A program made the translations under genes and the position numbers. A stretch of DNA of 64,000 bases from Halorubrum rutilum (GTDB taxonomy: Archaea; Halobacteriota; Halobacteria; Halobacteriales; Haloferacaceae): the NCBI RefSeq assembly GCF_024494565.1, contig NZ_JANHDN010000003.1:62001-126000 (forward strand), written 5' to 3'. Below, piece after piece: positions 33,762 through 43,032 of the stretch. How positions within the stretch are numbered: the first letter of the stretch is position 1; every line of letters begins with the position of its first letter. The notes below the pieces were generated by a model. That model was not told where the DNA came from, ran no database searches, and saw only the letters and a program-made list of their open reading frames with translations.

Positions 33762-35576
33762 ATGAGCGACACAGCAGCACACCCACGAGAGGACGACCCC
33801 GAGGGCTCCGAGGAGCCGCCGGCGGGAGCCGACGAGACGCCCGACGCCGAGCCCGACGACGCCGCCGCCAGGGGGGCGGTCTCGACCGGCGCGGAGTCGG
33901 TCGTCGCCGCCCTCGAAGCGGCCGGCGCGGAGACCGCTTTCGGCGTTCAGGGCGGCGCGATCATGCCCGTCTACGACGCGCTGTACAGTTCGTCGATCGA
34001 CCACGTCACGATGGCCCACGAGCAGGGCGCCGCCCACGCGGCCGACGCGTACGGCGTCGTCTCCGGGGAGCCGGGGCTCTGCCTGGCGACCTCGGGCCCC
34101 GGCGCGACGAACCTCGTCACCGGGATCGCCGACGCCGACATGGACTCGGACTCGATGCTCGCGCTGACCGGCCAAGTGCCGACCGAGTTCGTCGGCAACG
34201 ACGCGTTCCAGGAGACCGACACCATCGGGGTCACCCGCCCGATCACGAAGCACAACTACTTCGCGAGCGGCGCGGACACCGTCGGCGACACGGTCGGCGA
34301 GGCGTTCGAGCTGTCGCGGGCGGGCCGCCCGGGGCCGACGCTCGTCGACCTCCCGAAGGACGTCACGCAGGACGAGACCGACGAGACGCCGGGGCCGGCG
34401 GCGCCGCCGGCCGGGACCGACCCCGACCCGAGCGCCGACGCCGACGCGGTCGAGGCGGCCGCCCGGACCATCGAGGCGGCCGATCGCCCGCTCTGCCTGT
34501 TCGGCGGCGGCGTGATCAAGGCCGAAGCGAGCGACGCCGCGCGGACGTTCGCGCGGACGTACGGGATCCCCGTGACGACAACGATGCCGGGGATCGGCTC
34601 GTTCCCCGAGGACGACGAGCTCAGCCTCTCGTGGGCCGGGATGCACGGCACCGGCTACGCGAACATGGCGATCACCCACACCGACTGCCTGATCGCGGTC
34701 GGAACCCGGTTCGACGACCGGCTCACGGGCGGGATCGACACGTTCGCGCCGGAGGCCGAGGTCGTCCACGTCGACATCGACCCGGCCGAGATCAGCAAGA
34801 ACGTCCACGCCGACCACCCCCTGATCGGGGACGCGGGACGGGTCCTCGACCAGCTCACCGCGGCGGTCCGCGAGGCGCCCGACGCCGAGGCGTGGCGCGA
34901 GCGCTGCGCCGACTGGAAGGAGACGTACCCGCTCACGTACGCGACGCCCGAGGACGAGCCGCTGAAGCCGCAGTTCGTCGTCGAGGCGTTCGACGAGGCG
35001 ACCGACGACGACACCATCGTGACGACGGGCGTCGGGCAACACCAGATGTGGGCCTCCCAGTTCTGGACGTACACGGAGCCCCGGACGTGGGTCTCCTCGC
35101 ACGGGCTGGGGACGATGGGGTACGGCGTCCCGGCCGCGGTCGGCGCGCGCGTCGCCGCGAACAACATGGGCGAGGCGGACCGCGACGTGGTCTGTTTCGA
35201 CGGCGACGGCTCCTTTTTGATGACGATGCAGGAGCTCTCCGTGGCGGTCCGCGAGGACCTCGACGTCACGATCGCCGTGCTCAACAACGAGTACATCGGC
35301 ATGGTGCGCCAGTGGCAGGACGCCTTCTACGAGGGGCGCCACATGGCCTCCGACTACACGTGGATGCCCGAGTTCGACAAGCTCGCGGAGGCGTTCGGCG
35401 CCCTCGGCCTCCGCGTCGACGACTACGACGAGGTCGCGCCCGCGGTCGAGGAGGCGCTCGACTACGACGGGCCCGCGGTCGTCGACTTCCACGTCGACCC
35501 CGAGGAGAACGTCCTGCCGATGGTGCCGAGCGGCGGCGCGAACGGGAAGTTCGCGGCCGCGGAGGACCAGCTATGA
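33762..35576 (+). CDS. ilvB: Acetolactate synthase large subunit
   Basis: A 604-residue thiamine diphosphate enzyme that makes 2-acetolactate or 2-aceto-2-hydroxybutyrate for valine, isoleucine and leucine. The N-terminal catalytic Glu lies in MAHEQGAAHAADAYG, the ThDP motif is GDGSFLMTMQELSVAVREDL with NNEYIGMVRQWQ, and the FAD-region GTRFDDRLTGGIDTF is typical. An acidic N-terminal extension of about 40 residues precedes the domain. It starts the ilvBNC-leuCDB operon after the ~210-nt leader. Confidence 0.96.
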   Translation: MSDTAAHPREDDPEGSEEPPAGADETPDAEPDDAAARGAVSTGAESVVAALEAAGAETAFGVQGGAIMPVYDALYSSSIDHVTMAHEQGAAHAADAYGVVSGEPGLCLATSGPGATNLVTGIADADMDSDSMLALTGQVPTEFVGNDAFQETDTIGVTRPITKHNYFASGADTVGDTVGEAFELSRAGRPGPTLVDLPKDVTQDETDETPGPAAPPAGTDPDPSADADAVEAAARTIEAADRPLCLFGGGVIKAEASDAARTFARTYGIPVTTTMPGIGSFPEDDELSLSWAGMHGTGYANMAITHTDCLIAVGTRFDDRLTGGIDTFAPEAEVVHVDIDPAEISKNVHADHPLIGDAGRVLDQLTAAVREAPDAEAWRERCADWKETYPLTYATPEDEPLKPQFVVEAFDEATDDDTIVTTGVGQHQMWASQFWTYTEPRTWVSSHGLGTMGYGVPAAVGARVAANNMGEADRDVVCFDGDGSFLMTMQELSVAVREDLDVTIAVLNNEYIGMVRQWQDAFYEGRHMASDYTWMPEFDKLAEAFGALGLRVDDYDEVAPAVEEALDYDGPAVVDFHVDPEENVLPMVPSGGANGKFAAAEDQL

Positions 35577-36292
35577 GCGGCGACGCGCCCGACTCCCGAC
35601 CGGCGACCGACGGCGGCTCCGCCTCGGACTCCGGCGTGCCGGAGCCCGACTCGCGGCCCGCGCCGGGCGAGCAGCCCGGCCCCGAGGAGCGGGACCACCC
35701 GGAGGGCCGCCGGAACCTCGAAGGGATCCGGATCGACCCCGTCGTCGAGGCGGAACACGAGCCGCGGCGCGCCGTCATCTCGGCGCTCGTGGAGGACGAA
35801 CCGGGCGTGCTCGCGCGCGTCTCCGGGCTCGTCTCGCGCCGCCAGTTCAACATCGAGAGCCTCACCGTCGGGCCGACGACCGTGGAGGGCCACTCGCGGA
35901 TCACGATGGTCGTCGAGGAGACGGACCCCGGTATCGACCAGATCGAGAAGCAGATGGCGAAGCTGAAGCCGGTGATCTCGGTCGGCGAGGTGTCCGGGAA
36001 TGCGGTGACCGCCGAACTCGTCCTGCTGAAGGTCGAGGCCGACGACCCCGCGGCGGTCCACGCCGTGGCCGAGATGTACGACGGCCGGACGCTCGACGCC
36101 GGGCCGCGGACGATCACCGTCCAGCTCACCGGCGACGAGGCGCGGATCGACGACGCGCTCGACGCGTTCGGCCAGTTCGGGATCATCGAGATCGCCCGGA
36201 CGGGCCAGACGGCGCTCGCGCGCGGCGACACGCCGACGGCGCCCGGAGAGAAACCCGGAACGGCCGGCGAACCGACCACCCACGACGACTGA
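35573..36292 (+). CDS. ilvN: Acetolactate synthase small (regulatory) subunit
   Basis: A 239-residue regulatory subunit that confers valine feedback. It overlaps the ilvB stop by 4 bp. The first ~60 residues are an acidic Pro/Gly-rich extension; the ACT domain follows ([36 protein letters not shown]), then the second ferredoxin-like domain ending [18 protein letters not shown]. The C-terminal ~25 residues are again low in complexity. Confidence 0.94.
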   Translation: MSGDAPDSRPATDGGSASDSGVPEPDSRPAPGEQPGPEERDHPEGRRNLEGIRIDPVVEAEHEPRRAVISALVEDEPGVLARVSGLVSRRQFNIESLTVGPTTVEGHSRITMVVEETDPGIDQIEKQMAKLKPVISVGEVSGNAVTAELVLLKVEADDPAAVHAVAEMYDGRTLDAGPRTITVQLTGDEARIDDALDAFGQFGIIEIARTGQTALARGDTPTAPGEKPGTAGEPTTHDD

Positions 36293-36314
36293 CACGCGGA
36301 CCCACACGATACAC

Positions 36315-37367
36315 ATGACCGAAGACACGCAGACGTTCGACTCGACAGTATACTACGACGAAGACGCCGACGAGGAGGCGATCGCCCACGAGACCGTGGC
36401 CGTGCTCGGCTACGGCTCGCAGGGCCACGCCCACGCGCAGAACCTCGCGGACAGCGGGGTCGACGTGGTCGTCGGCCTCCGGGAGGGCAGCGCCTCGCGG
36501 GCCGCCGCCGAGGGCGACGGGCTCCGCGTCGCGACCCCCGCGGAGGCGGCCGCCGAGGCCGACATCGTGAGCGTGCTCGTCCCAGACACGGTCCAGCCGG
36601 ACGTGTACGAGAACGCGGTCGAACCGAACCTGGAGGCGGGCGACACGCTGCAGTTCGCCCACGGGTTCAACATCCACTACAACCAGATCCAGCCGCCGGC
36701 GGACGTCGACGTGACGATGGTCGCGCCGAAGTCGCCGGGGCACCTCGTGCGCCGGAACTACGAGAACGACGAGGGGACGCCCGGCCTGCTCGCGGTGTAT
36801 CAGGACGCCACCGGCGACGCTCACGCCCAGGGGCTCGCGTACGCGGCCGCCATCGGCTGCACCCGCGCCGGCGTCGTGGAGACGTCGTTCCGCGAGGAGA
36901 CCGAGACCGACCTGTTCGGCGAGCAGGCCGTCCTCTGCGGCGGCGTCACGTCGCTCGTGAAGCAGGGGTACGAGACGCTCGTCGACGCCGGCTACTCCCC
37001 GGAGATGGCGTACTTCGAGTGTCTCAACGAGCTGAAGCTCATCGTCGACCTGATGTACGAGGGCGGGCTCGGCGAGATGTGGGACTCCGTGTCCGACACC
37101 GCCGAGTACGGCGGGCTCACGAAGGGCGACGTCGTCGTCGACGAGCACGCCCGCGAGAACATGGAGGAGGTGCTCGAAAAGGTCCAGAACGGGCAGTTCG
37201 CCCGCGAGTGGATCGCCGAGAACCAGGCCGGGCGACCCTCCTACACGCAGCTCCGCACCGCGGAGAAGAACCACGAGATCGAGGCCGTCGGCGAGGAGCT
37301 CCGCGGCCTCTTCGCGTGGCAGGAGGCCGACGACGAGGAGGAGGAGTCGGCCGAGGTGACGGCCTGA
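36315..37367 (+). CDS. ilvC: Ketol-acid reductoisomerase
   Basis: A 350-residue class I enzyme, Mg and NADPH dependent, that isomerises and reduces acetolactate. The cofactor motif is [15 protein letters not shown]. Further blocks are [41 protein letters not shown] with the metal-binding Asp and Glu, and [17 protein letters not shown]. It follows ilvN by 22 bp. Confidence 0.96.
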   Translation: MTEDTQTFDSTVYYDEDADEEAIAHETVAVLGYGSQGHAHAQNLADSGVDVVVGLREGSASRAAAEGDGLRVATPAEAAAEADIVSVLVPDTVQPDVYENAVEPNLEAGDTLQFAHGFNIHYNQIQPPADVDVTMVAPKSPGHLVRRNYENDEGTPGLLAVYQDATGDAHAQGLAYAAAIGCTRAGVVETSFREETETDLFGEQAVLCGGVTSLVKQGYETLVDAGYSPEMAYFECLNELKLIVDLMYEGGLGEMWDSVSDTAEYGGLTKGDVVVDEHARENMEEVLEKVQNGQFAREWIAENQAGRPSYTQLRTAEKNHEIEAVGEELRGLFAWQEADDEEEESAEVTA

Positions 37368-38827
37368 TGAGCGAGGGGACGCTGTACGACAAGGTGTGGG
37401 AGCGGCACAAGGTCACCGAGCTCCCGAACGGCCAGGACCAGCTGTTCGTCGGGCTCCACCTCGTCCACGAGGTGACGAGCCCGCAGGCGTTCGGCATGCT
37501 GCGCGAGCGCGAGCTCGACGTCGCCTACCCCGACCGGACGTTCGCGACGACGGACCACATCGCGCCCACGGAGGCCGACAAGCGCGAGCGCCCGCTGGCG
37601 GACGACCAGGCCGAGGAGATGCTCTCCGCGCTCGAACGCAACGTGAGCGAGAGCGGGATCACGTTCTTCGGCTTCGAGTCGGGCAAGCAGGGGATCACCC
37701 ACGTCGTCGCCCCCGAGCTCGGGCTCTCTCAGCCGGGGATGACCGTCGCCTGCGGCGACAGCCACACGGCGACCCACGGCGCGTTCGGCTCCGTCGGCGT
37801 CGGCATCGGGACGAGCCAGATCCGCGACGTGCTCGCGACGGGCTGTATCGCGGCGGACAAACAGAAGGTCCGCCGAGTCAACGTCGAGGGCGAGCTCGGC
37901 GAGGGCGTCTACGCGAAGGACGTCATCCTGAAGGTGATCCAGGAGCTCGGCGTCGACGGCGGCGTCGGTCACGTCTACGAGTACGGCGGCCCCGCGATCG
38001 AGGCGCTCGACATGGAGGGCCGGCTCGCGGTGTGTAACATGTCCATCGAGGGCGGCGCCCGCGCCGGCTACATCAACCCGGACGAGACGACCTACGAGTA
38101 CCTGAAGGGCCGCGAGTACGTGCCCGAGGGCGAGGCGTTCGAGGAGCGGAAGGCGTACTGGGAGTCGGTCGCGTCCGACGACGACGCCGAGTACGACGAC
38201 GTCGTCACGGTCGACGCGGACGGGATCGACCCGCTCGTCACCTGGGGGATCAACCCCGGACAGGTGATCGAGATCTCCGAGCCGGTCCCGGCGCCCGACG
38301 ACTTCGCGGCCCGGACCGACCGGGAGGCCGCGGAGCAGGCGCTCGACCACATGGGCATCGAGCCCGGCCGGTCGATGCTCGGCTACGACGTCGACGTGGC
38401 CTTCCTCGGCACCTGTACGAACGGCCGCCTCTCCGACTTCGCGGAGGCCGCGAAGATCCTGGAGGGCGAGACGGTCGACGAGGGCGTCCGCGCGCTGGCC
38501 GTCCCCGGCTCCGAGACCGTGCGCCAGCAGTGCGAGGAGCGCGGCATCGACCAGACGTTCATCGAGGCCGGCTTCCAGTGGCGCCGCGCCGGCTGCTCGA
38601 TGTGCCTCGCGATGAACGACGACGCCCTGGAGGGCGACGAGGTCTGCGCGTCCTCGTCGAACCGCAACTTCGTCGGGCGGCAGGGGTCGAAGGACGGCCG
38701 CACCGTCCTGATGAGCCCCGCGATGGTCGCGGCCGCGGCCGTCGAGGGCGAGGTCGCCGACGCGCGCGACTACCTCGACGACGGGCCGACCGGCGGCGCC
38801 GGCGGCGTCGAGGAGGTGGCGGACTGA
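37367..38827 (+). CDS. leuC: 3-isopropylmalate dehydratase large subunit
   Basis: A 486-residue aconitase-family subunit; with LeuD it isomerises 2- to 3-isopropylmalate. The start overlaps the ilvC stop by 1 bp. Iron-sulfur ligands are in LGTCTNGRLSDF and RRAGCSMCLAMN, and the conserved CGDSHTATHGAFG is present. The middle carries an acidic insert around residues 250-300 (ASDDDAEYDD). Confidence 0.96.
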   Translation: MSEGTLYDKVWERHKVTELPNGQDQLFVGLHLVHEVTSPQAFGMLRERELDVAYPDRTFATTDHIAPTEADKRERPLADDQAEEMLSALERNVSESGITFFGFESGKQGITHVVAPELGLSQPGMTVACGDSHTATHGAFGSVGVGIGTSQIRDVLATGCIAADKQKVRRVNVEGELGEGVYAKDVILKVIQELGVDGGVGHVYEYGGPAIEALDMEGRLAVCNMSIEGGARAGYINPDETTYEYLKGREYVPEGEAFEERKAYWESVASDDDAEYDDVVTVDADGIDPLVTWGINPGQVIEISEPVPAPDDFAARTDREAAEQALDHMGIEPGRSMLGYDVDVAFLGTCTNGRLSDFAEAAKILEGETVDEGVRALAVPGSETVRQQCEERGIDQTFIEAGFQWRRAGCSMCLAMNDDALEGDEVCASSSNRNFVGRQGSKDGRTVLMSPAMVAAAAVEGEVADARDYLDDGPTGGAGGVEEVAD

Positions 38828-39453
38828 TGGCCCCCGACGCGAGCGGCGGCGACGGGGAACAACACATCACCGAGGTCGCCGGCACCGGCGTGCCGATCCC
38901 CGGCGACGACGTCGACACCGACCAGATCCTGCCGGCGAAGTTCATGAAGGAGGTCACGTTCGACAACATGGCGGACTACCTCTTCTACGACGCCCGGCGG
39001 GACGACGACGGCGAGTTCAACGACCACCCCCTCAACCGCTTCGAGGGCGCGTCGATCGCGGTCGTCAACTCCAACTTCGGCTGCGGCTCCTCGCGGGAGC
39101 ACGCGCCGCAGGCGATGATGCGGTGGGGGATCGACGGGATCGTCGGCGAGTCCTACGCCGAGATCTTCCGCGACAACTGCAAGTCGCTCGGGATCCCGGC
39201 GGTCACCGCCGACCACGAGACGGTCACCGAGCTCCAGGAGTGGATCGAGGCGAACCCGGACGGCGAGATCGACATCGACGTCGAGGCGAAGACGGTCACC
39301 TACGGCGACACCGTCATCGACGTCGAGATCGACGGCGCGATGCGGGAGGCGCTGGTCGACGGCATCTGGGACACGACCGCGCTGATGTACTCGAACCGGA
39401 GCAAGGTCGACGCGACCGTCGACGGGCTCCCCTACGTCGAGGGGGACGACTGA
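38827..39453 (+). CDS. leuD: 3-isopropylmalate dehydratase small subunit
   Basis: A 208-residue partner of LeuC forming the swivel domain. Signature DDVDTDQILPAKFMKEVTFD and NFGCGSSREHAPQAM are visible. The ATG overlaps the leuC stop by 1 bp. The C-terminus is normal in length for this family with a short acidic end. Confidence 0.95.
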   Translation: MAPDASGGDGEQHITEVAGTGVPIPGDDVDTDQILPAKFMKEVTFDNMADYLFYDARRDDDGEFNDHPLNRFEGASIAVVNSNFGCGSSREHAPQAMMRWGIDGIVGESYAEIFRDNCKSLGIPAVTADHETVTELQEWIEANPDGEIDIDVEAKTVTYGDTVIDVEIDGAMREALVDGIWDTTALMYSNRSKVDATVDGLPYVEGDD

Positions 39454-40452
39454 ATGGGCGAGGAGATCGCCGTCATCGAGGGCGACGGGATCGGCCGCGA
39501 GGTCGTCCCCGCCGCCGTCGAGGTGTTGGAGGCGTTCGACGTCGACTTCGAGTTCGTCCGGGGAGACGCCGGCGACGCGACGAGGGAGCGGACCGGCGAG
39601 GCGCTCCCGGCCGAGACGTACGAGCTCGTCGCGGACGCGGACGCGACGCTGTTCGGCGCGGCCGGCGAGACGGCCGCCGACGTCATCCTCCCGCTGCGCG
39701 AGGCGGTCGACTCGTTCGTCAACGTGCGCCCGGCGAAGGCGTATCCCGGCGTCGACGCGGTCCGGCCGGAGACGGACGTCGTCTTCCTGCGCGAGAACAC
39801 CGAGGGCGTCTACGCGGGCCACGAGGACCGCCTCTCCGAGGACCTCTCGACGCTCACGCGCGTCGTCACCTCGTCGGCCTCCCGGGAGCTGGCGGAGTAC
39901 GCCTGCGAGTTCGTCGCGGACGGCCGCGGGCCCATGGGCGACCCCGACGAGGGGTTCACCGTCGCGCACAAGGCGAACGTGATGCGCGAGACGGACGGCC
40001 GGTTCCGCGAGGAGGTGCTGTCGGTCGCCGAGGAGCGCGGCGTCGACGCCGACGAGGAGCTGATGGACGCGTTCGCGACGAAGCTCCCGCTCGACCCGAC
40101 GGGGTACGGCGTGGTCGTCTGTCCGAACCTCGCGGGCGACGTGCTCTCGGACCTCGCGGCCGGGCTCGTCGGCGGGCTCGGCCTCCTCCCGTCGGCGAAC
40201 GTCGGGCACGACAACGCGCTGTTCGAGCCGGTCCACGGCACCGCGCCCGACATCGCCGGGGAGGGGGTCGCGAACCCGACCGCGGCGATACTGTCGGCCG
40301 CCATGCTGCTGGAGTACCTCGGCCACGTCGAGGAGGGGCAGCGGACGCGCGACGCGGTCGAGGCGGTCCTCGCCGACGGCCCGCGCACCGGCGACCTCGG
40401 CGGCGACGCGACGACCGACGAGGTCACCGCGGCGATCGTCGACCGGCTGTAG
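39454..40452 (+). CDS. leuB: 3-isopropylmalate dehydrogenase
   Basis: A 332-residue NAD-dependent oxidative decarboxylase for the third leucine step. [20 protein letters not shown] opens the protein; the substrate block is [16 protein letters not shown], the conserved VAHKANVM is present, and the metal-binding ANPT equivalent reads [19 protein letters not shown]. It starts directly after the leuD stop and ends the operon. Confidence 0.95.
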   Translation: MGEEIAVIEGDGIGREVVPAAVEVLEAFDVDFEFVRGDAGDATRERTGEALPAETYELVADADATLFGAAGETAADVILPLREAVDSFVNVRPAKAYPGVDAVRPETDVVFLRENTEGVYAGHEDRLSEDLSTLTRVVTSSASRELAEYACEFVADGRGPMGDPDEGFTVAHKANVMRETDGRFREEVLSVAEERGVDADEELMDAFATKLPLDPTGYGVVVCPNLAGDVLSDLAAGLVGGLGLLPSANVGHDNALFEPVHGTAPDIAGEGVANPTAAILSAAMLLEYLGHVEEGQRTRDAVEAVLADGPRTGDLGGDATTDEVTAAIVDRL

Positions 40453-40549
40453 CGGCGGACTCGCCCGGGTTCGATCCCCGAGACGCCGTTTCACGCGGTG
40501 ACCGCGGGCGAACCACAAGAAAGGAAACCCTGCGGCCCGTCGGTCGGGT

Positions 40550-40924
40550 ATGAGCAACTACGAAGTCGCGATGGAAGCCGCCTGGTTGGTCCGCGACGTC
40601 GAGGAGACCGACGACGCCATCGGCGTCGCGGTCAGCGAGGCCGGCAAGCGACTCAACGAGACGGACAAGCAGTACGTCGAGGTCGAGCCCGGCGTCACCG
40701 GCTGTCCGGCCTGCGGCGAGCCGTTCGACGCCGCGTTCCTCGCGGCGAACACGGCTCTGGTCGGGCTCCTCTTGGAGATCGACATCTTCAACGCCGACAG
40801 CGAGGAGCACGCGGAGCGGATCGCGAAGAGCGAGGTCGGCGGCGCGCTGCGGGACGTCCCCCTCGAAGTCATCGAGATCGTCGAGACGGAGGGCGACGAG
40901 GACGACGACCGCGACGACGAGTGA
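40550..40924 (+). CDS. UPF0212 (DUF555) family protein
   Basis: A 124-residue archaeal protein, MSNYEVAMEAAWLVRDVEET, with the CPACGEPFDAAFLAANTALVGL segment typical of DUF555. The two Cys might hold a metal. The C-terminus is acidic. Function is not known. A CAAGAAAGGAAACC string about 20-35 nt upstream is purine-rich but not a clear TATA box. The gap from leuB is about 100 bp. Confidence 0.85.
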   Translation: MSNYEVAMEAAWLVRDVEETDDAIGVAVSEAGKRLNETDKQYVEVEPGVTGCPACGEPFDAAFLAANTALVGLLLEIDIFNADSEEHAERIAKSEVGGALRDVPLEVIEIVETEGDEDDDRDDE

Positions 40925-41016
40925 GCGAGGATCGGGCGAGACGGCCGGTCGGTCCTCACGGCCGGTCGAAACGCGCGCTCGCCGCCGCGATATCGGTCGC
41001 CGCCGAAACCTTTTCT

Positions 41017-41033
41017 AATAACCCGGAGTTATT
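41017..41033 (+). promoter_or_regulatory. Inverted repeat between TATA and start of the HTH-CBS gene
   Basis: AATAAC (41017-41022) and GTTATT (41028-41033) form a perfect dyad with a 5-nt spacer. It overlaps the TATA-like TTTTCTAATA and ends 7 nt before the ATG at 41040. An operator here would block transcription; self-control by the encoded HTH protein is the obvious guess. Confidence 0.5.
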
Positions 41034-41039
41034 CACCGT

Positions 41040-41579
41040 ATGGAACTCCCGACGCCACAGGACCTCCGCGAGCGGCGGACGACGCTGGAGCTGACCCAGA
41101 GCGAGCTGGCGGACGCGGCGGACGTCTCACAGCCCCTGATCGCGCGGATCGAGGGCGGCGACGTCGACCCGCGGCTCTCGACGCTCCGCCGGATCGTCAA
41201 CGCGCTCCAGGAGGCGGAGGGCGAGGTCGTCCGCGCCAGCGACCTGATGAACGAGACGGTGATCAGCGTCGCGCCCGACGACGCGGTGCGCGAGGCGGTC
41301 GACCTGATGGAGGAGGAGGCGTACTCGCAGCTCCCGGTGCTCCAGAACGGGGTCCCGGTCGGTTCGATCAGCCAGGGCGACGTGGTTCACGCGGGCGAGA
41401 ACGTGGGCGATCACCCCGTCAGCGAGGTGATGAGCGAGTCGTTCCCCACGGTCGCGCCCGGCGCGACCGTCGACGAGGTCCGGAACCTGCTGGACCACTA
41501 CAAGGCCGTGATGGTCACCGACGGCGGCGAGACGGTCGGGATCATCACCGAGGCCGACATCGCCGCGCACCTGTCGTAG
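41040..41579 (+). CDS. HTH (Xre-type) regulator with a pair of CBS domains
   Basis: A 179-residue protein. Residues 1-60 form a Cro/C1-type HTH (LRERRTTLELTQSELADAAD, VSQPLIARIEGGDVDPRLST). Residues ~68-178 are two CBS motifs (VISVAPDDAVREAVDLMEEE; FPTVAPGATVDEVRNLLDHY) that usually bind adenine nucleotides. It is therefore a transcription factor likely to sense energy state or a nucleotide. The adjacent dyad suggests autoregulation. Confidence 0.88.
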   Translation: MELPTPQDLRERRTTLELTQSELADAADVSQPLIARIEGGDVDPRLSTLRRIVNALQEAEGEVVRASDLMNETVISVAPDDAVREAVDLMEEEAYSQLPVLQNGVPVGSISQGDVVHAGENVGDHPVSEVMSESFPTVAPGATVDEVRNLLDHYKAVMVTDGGETVGIITEADIAAHLS

Positions 41580-41583
41580 CGGG

Positions 41584-41775
41584 CTACTCCTCGCGCTCCG
41601 CCGCCCGTCGCTCCGTCTCTCGGCGCTCCGAGAGGTGTTCCCAGACCTCCGTGCAGCCGGCGCCGTCCTCGATCTCGTCGAGGTACTCCAAGCCGTCTTC
41701 CTCGGGCTCGTCGCCGTCGTCCGCGTCGTCGTTCGCGGCGACCGCCGGCTCCGACGACTCGGATCGGTCCGTCAT
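41584..41775 (-). CDS. Small acidic protein, function unknown
   Basis: A 63-residue, strongly acidic protein, MTDRSESSEPAVAANDDADD, with one conserved-looking segment GCTEVWEHLSERRETERRAA at the end. It is tail-to-tail with the HTH-CBS gene, 4 bp apart. No family recognised; the composition alone does not prove a gene, but homologues with a GCTEVWEHLSE-like core seem likely in haloarchaea. Confidence 0.62.
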   Translation of the reverse strand: MTDRSESSEPAVAANDDADDGDEPEEDGLEYLDEIEDGAGCTEVWEHLSERRETERRAAEREE

Positions 41776-41845
41776 TGACTGAGGGTACGTGTCTCGCCGT
41801 GATAAGGCGGCGCTCGTTGGTAAATCGAGCCGCGGCTCGTTGATA

Positions 41846-41873
41846 CCGGCAACAATAGCTTATTGTTTCCCGG
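41846..41873. terminator. Strong dyad after purM, possible terminator
   Basis: AACAATA (41851-41857) pairs perfectly with TATTGTT (41861-41867) over a 3-nt loop, and outer CCGG pairs (41846-41849 with 41870-41873) extend it. It lies just past the purM stop. A second perfect palindrome, CGAGCCGCGGCTCG, is at 41826-41839. Without long T-runs, a regulatory role remains possible. Confidence 0.45.
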
Positions 41874-41878
41874 CGCGC

Positions 41879-42949
41879 TCACAGCACCAGTCCGCGGATC
41901 GCGACGCTCCCCTCGTCGTCCTCTCCGTCCCCTTCCTCCACGCGCCCGATCACGCGCCCCCCGCTTTCGTCGGCCAGCGACTCGGCGTCGTCGGGGTCGA
42001 GCGCGGCGACGAAGCCCGTCCCCATGTTGAACGTGCGGTGCATCTCCTCGTCGGAGACGCTCCCCTCGCGCTGCACGAACTCGAAGACGGGCTGGGGGTC
42101 GAACGCGTCGTCGACGACGTACCGGTGGTCACCGAGCCGCGTCAGGTTCGTCCAGCCGCCGCCGGTGACGTGGGCCGCCGCGCGCACGCCGTGTCCGCGC
42201 ATCGGGTCGAGCAGGTCCGCGTAGATCCGGGTCGGCTCTAGCAGCGCCTCGCCGACCGTCTCGTACCCCTCGAACGGGCAGGGATCGGTGTACGCGTGCT
42301 CGCGGGTGGCGGCCTCCCGGGCGAGCGTGAGCCCGTTCGAGTGGATCCCCGAGGAGCGCCAGCCGACCAGGGCGTCGCCCGGCCGCGCGGCGCCGTCGAA
42401 GACGGCCTCCTTCGCCGCGAGCCCGGCGCAGGTGCCCGCCAGGTCGAGCCCCGAGATCACGTCCGGCATCACCGCGGTCTCGCCGCCGACGAGCTCCATG
42501 TCGGCGAGCTCCGCGCCGCGGGCGAGCCCGTCGCCGACCTGCTCGGCGAACCGCTCGTCCGGCTCGTCGACGGCGAGGTAGTCGACGAAGGCGACGGGGC
42601 GGACGCCGGCGGCGACGAGGTCGTTGACGTTCATCGCGACGCAGTCGATCCCGACCGTCGAGTAGTCGCCGAGCGCCTCGGCGACGAGGAGCTTCGTCCC
42701 GACGCCGTCGGTCGCGAGCGCGAGGTACCGGTCGCCGATGTCGAGGAGGCCGGCGTAGTCGCCCTCGGCCTCGCCGACCGCGCCGATGAGCGCCGCCGTC
42801 GCCGCCTCGCTCGCGTCGATGTCGACGCCCGCGTCGGCGTAGGTGAGCTCGTCGCCGCCGTCGCTCCTCGATCTCTCGTCGCCGTCGCTCGTCTTTCCCT
42901 CGCCGTTCCCGGTCGCGCCTCCGTCGTCTCCGCCCTCGCCCTCGGTCAT
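41879..42949 (-). CDS. purM: Phosphoribosylformylglycinamidine cyclo-ligase (AIR synthetase)
   Basis: A 356-residue purine biosynthesis enzyme that closes the imidazole ring using ATP. After an acidic ~35-residue N-terminus come TYADAGVDIDASEAATAALI, the LATDGVGTKLLVA motif, GIDCVAMNVNDLVAAGVRPVA, VGGETAVMPD and HVTGGGWTNLTR, all typical PurS/PurM-superfamily signatures. An acidic insert near the end precedes the final RGLVL. Confidence 0.95.
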   Translation of the reverse strand: MTEGEGGDDGGATGNGEGKTSDGDERSRSDGGDELTYADAGVDIDASEAATAALIGAVGEAEGDYAGLLDIGDRYLALATDGVGTKLLVAEALGDYSTVGIDCVAMNVNDLVAAGVRPVAFVDYLAVDEPDERFAEQVGDGLARGAELADMELVGGETAVMPDVISGLDLAGTCAGLAAKEAVFDGAARPGDALVGWRSSGIHSNGLTLAREAATREHAYTDPCPFEGYETVGEALLEPTRIYADLLDPMRGHGVRAAAHVTGGGWTNLTRLGDHRYVVDDAFDPQPVFEFVQREGSVSDEEMHRTFNMGTGFVAALDPDDAESLADESGGRVIGRVEEGDGEDDEGSVAIRGLVL

Positions 42950-43032
42950 GTGTGTCGAGGGACGGCCGCGGAGCAAAAGCGCACCGTTCCCGCCGGGCGG
43001 CCGTCCCGTCGCCCGCCTCAGAACGGCCCCCC

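Noticed and set aside
33370..33765. 131-codon frame overlapping the leuA stop
   Set aside because: Pro/Ala then Arg-rich composition, and it runs through the ilvB TATA box and leader. It could be a short coupled ORF, but support is too weak.
40465..40482. tRNA-like T-loop string GGGTTCGATCCCC after leuB
   Set aside because: No D arm, anticodon arm or acceptor stem can be formed; the upstream bases belong to leuB.
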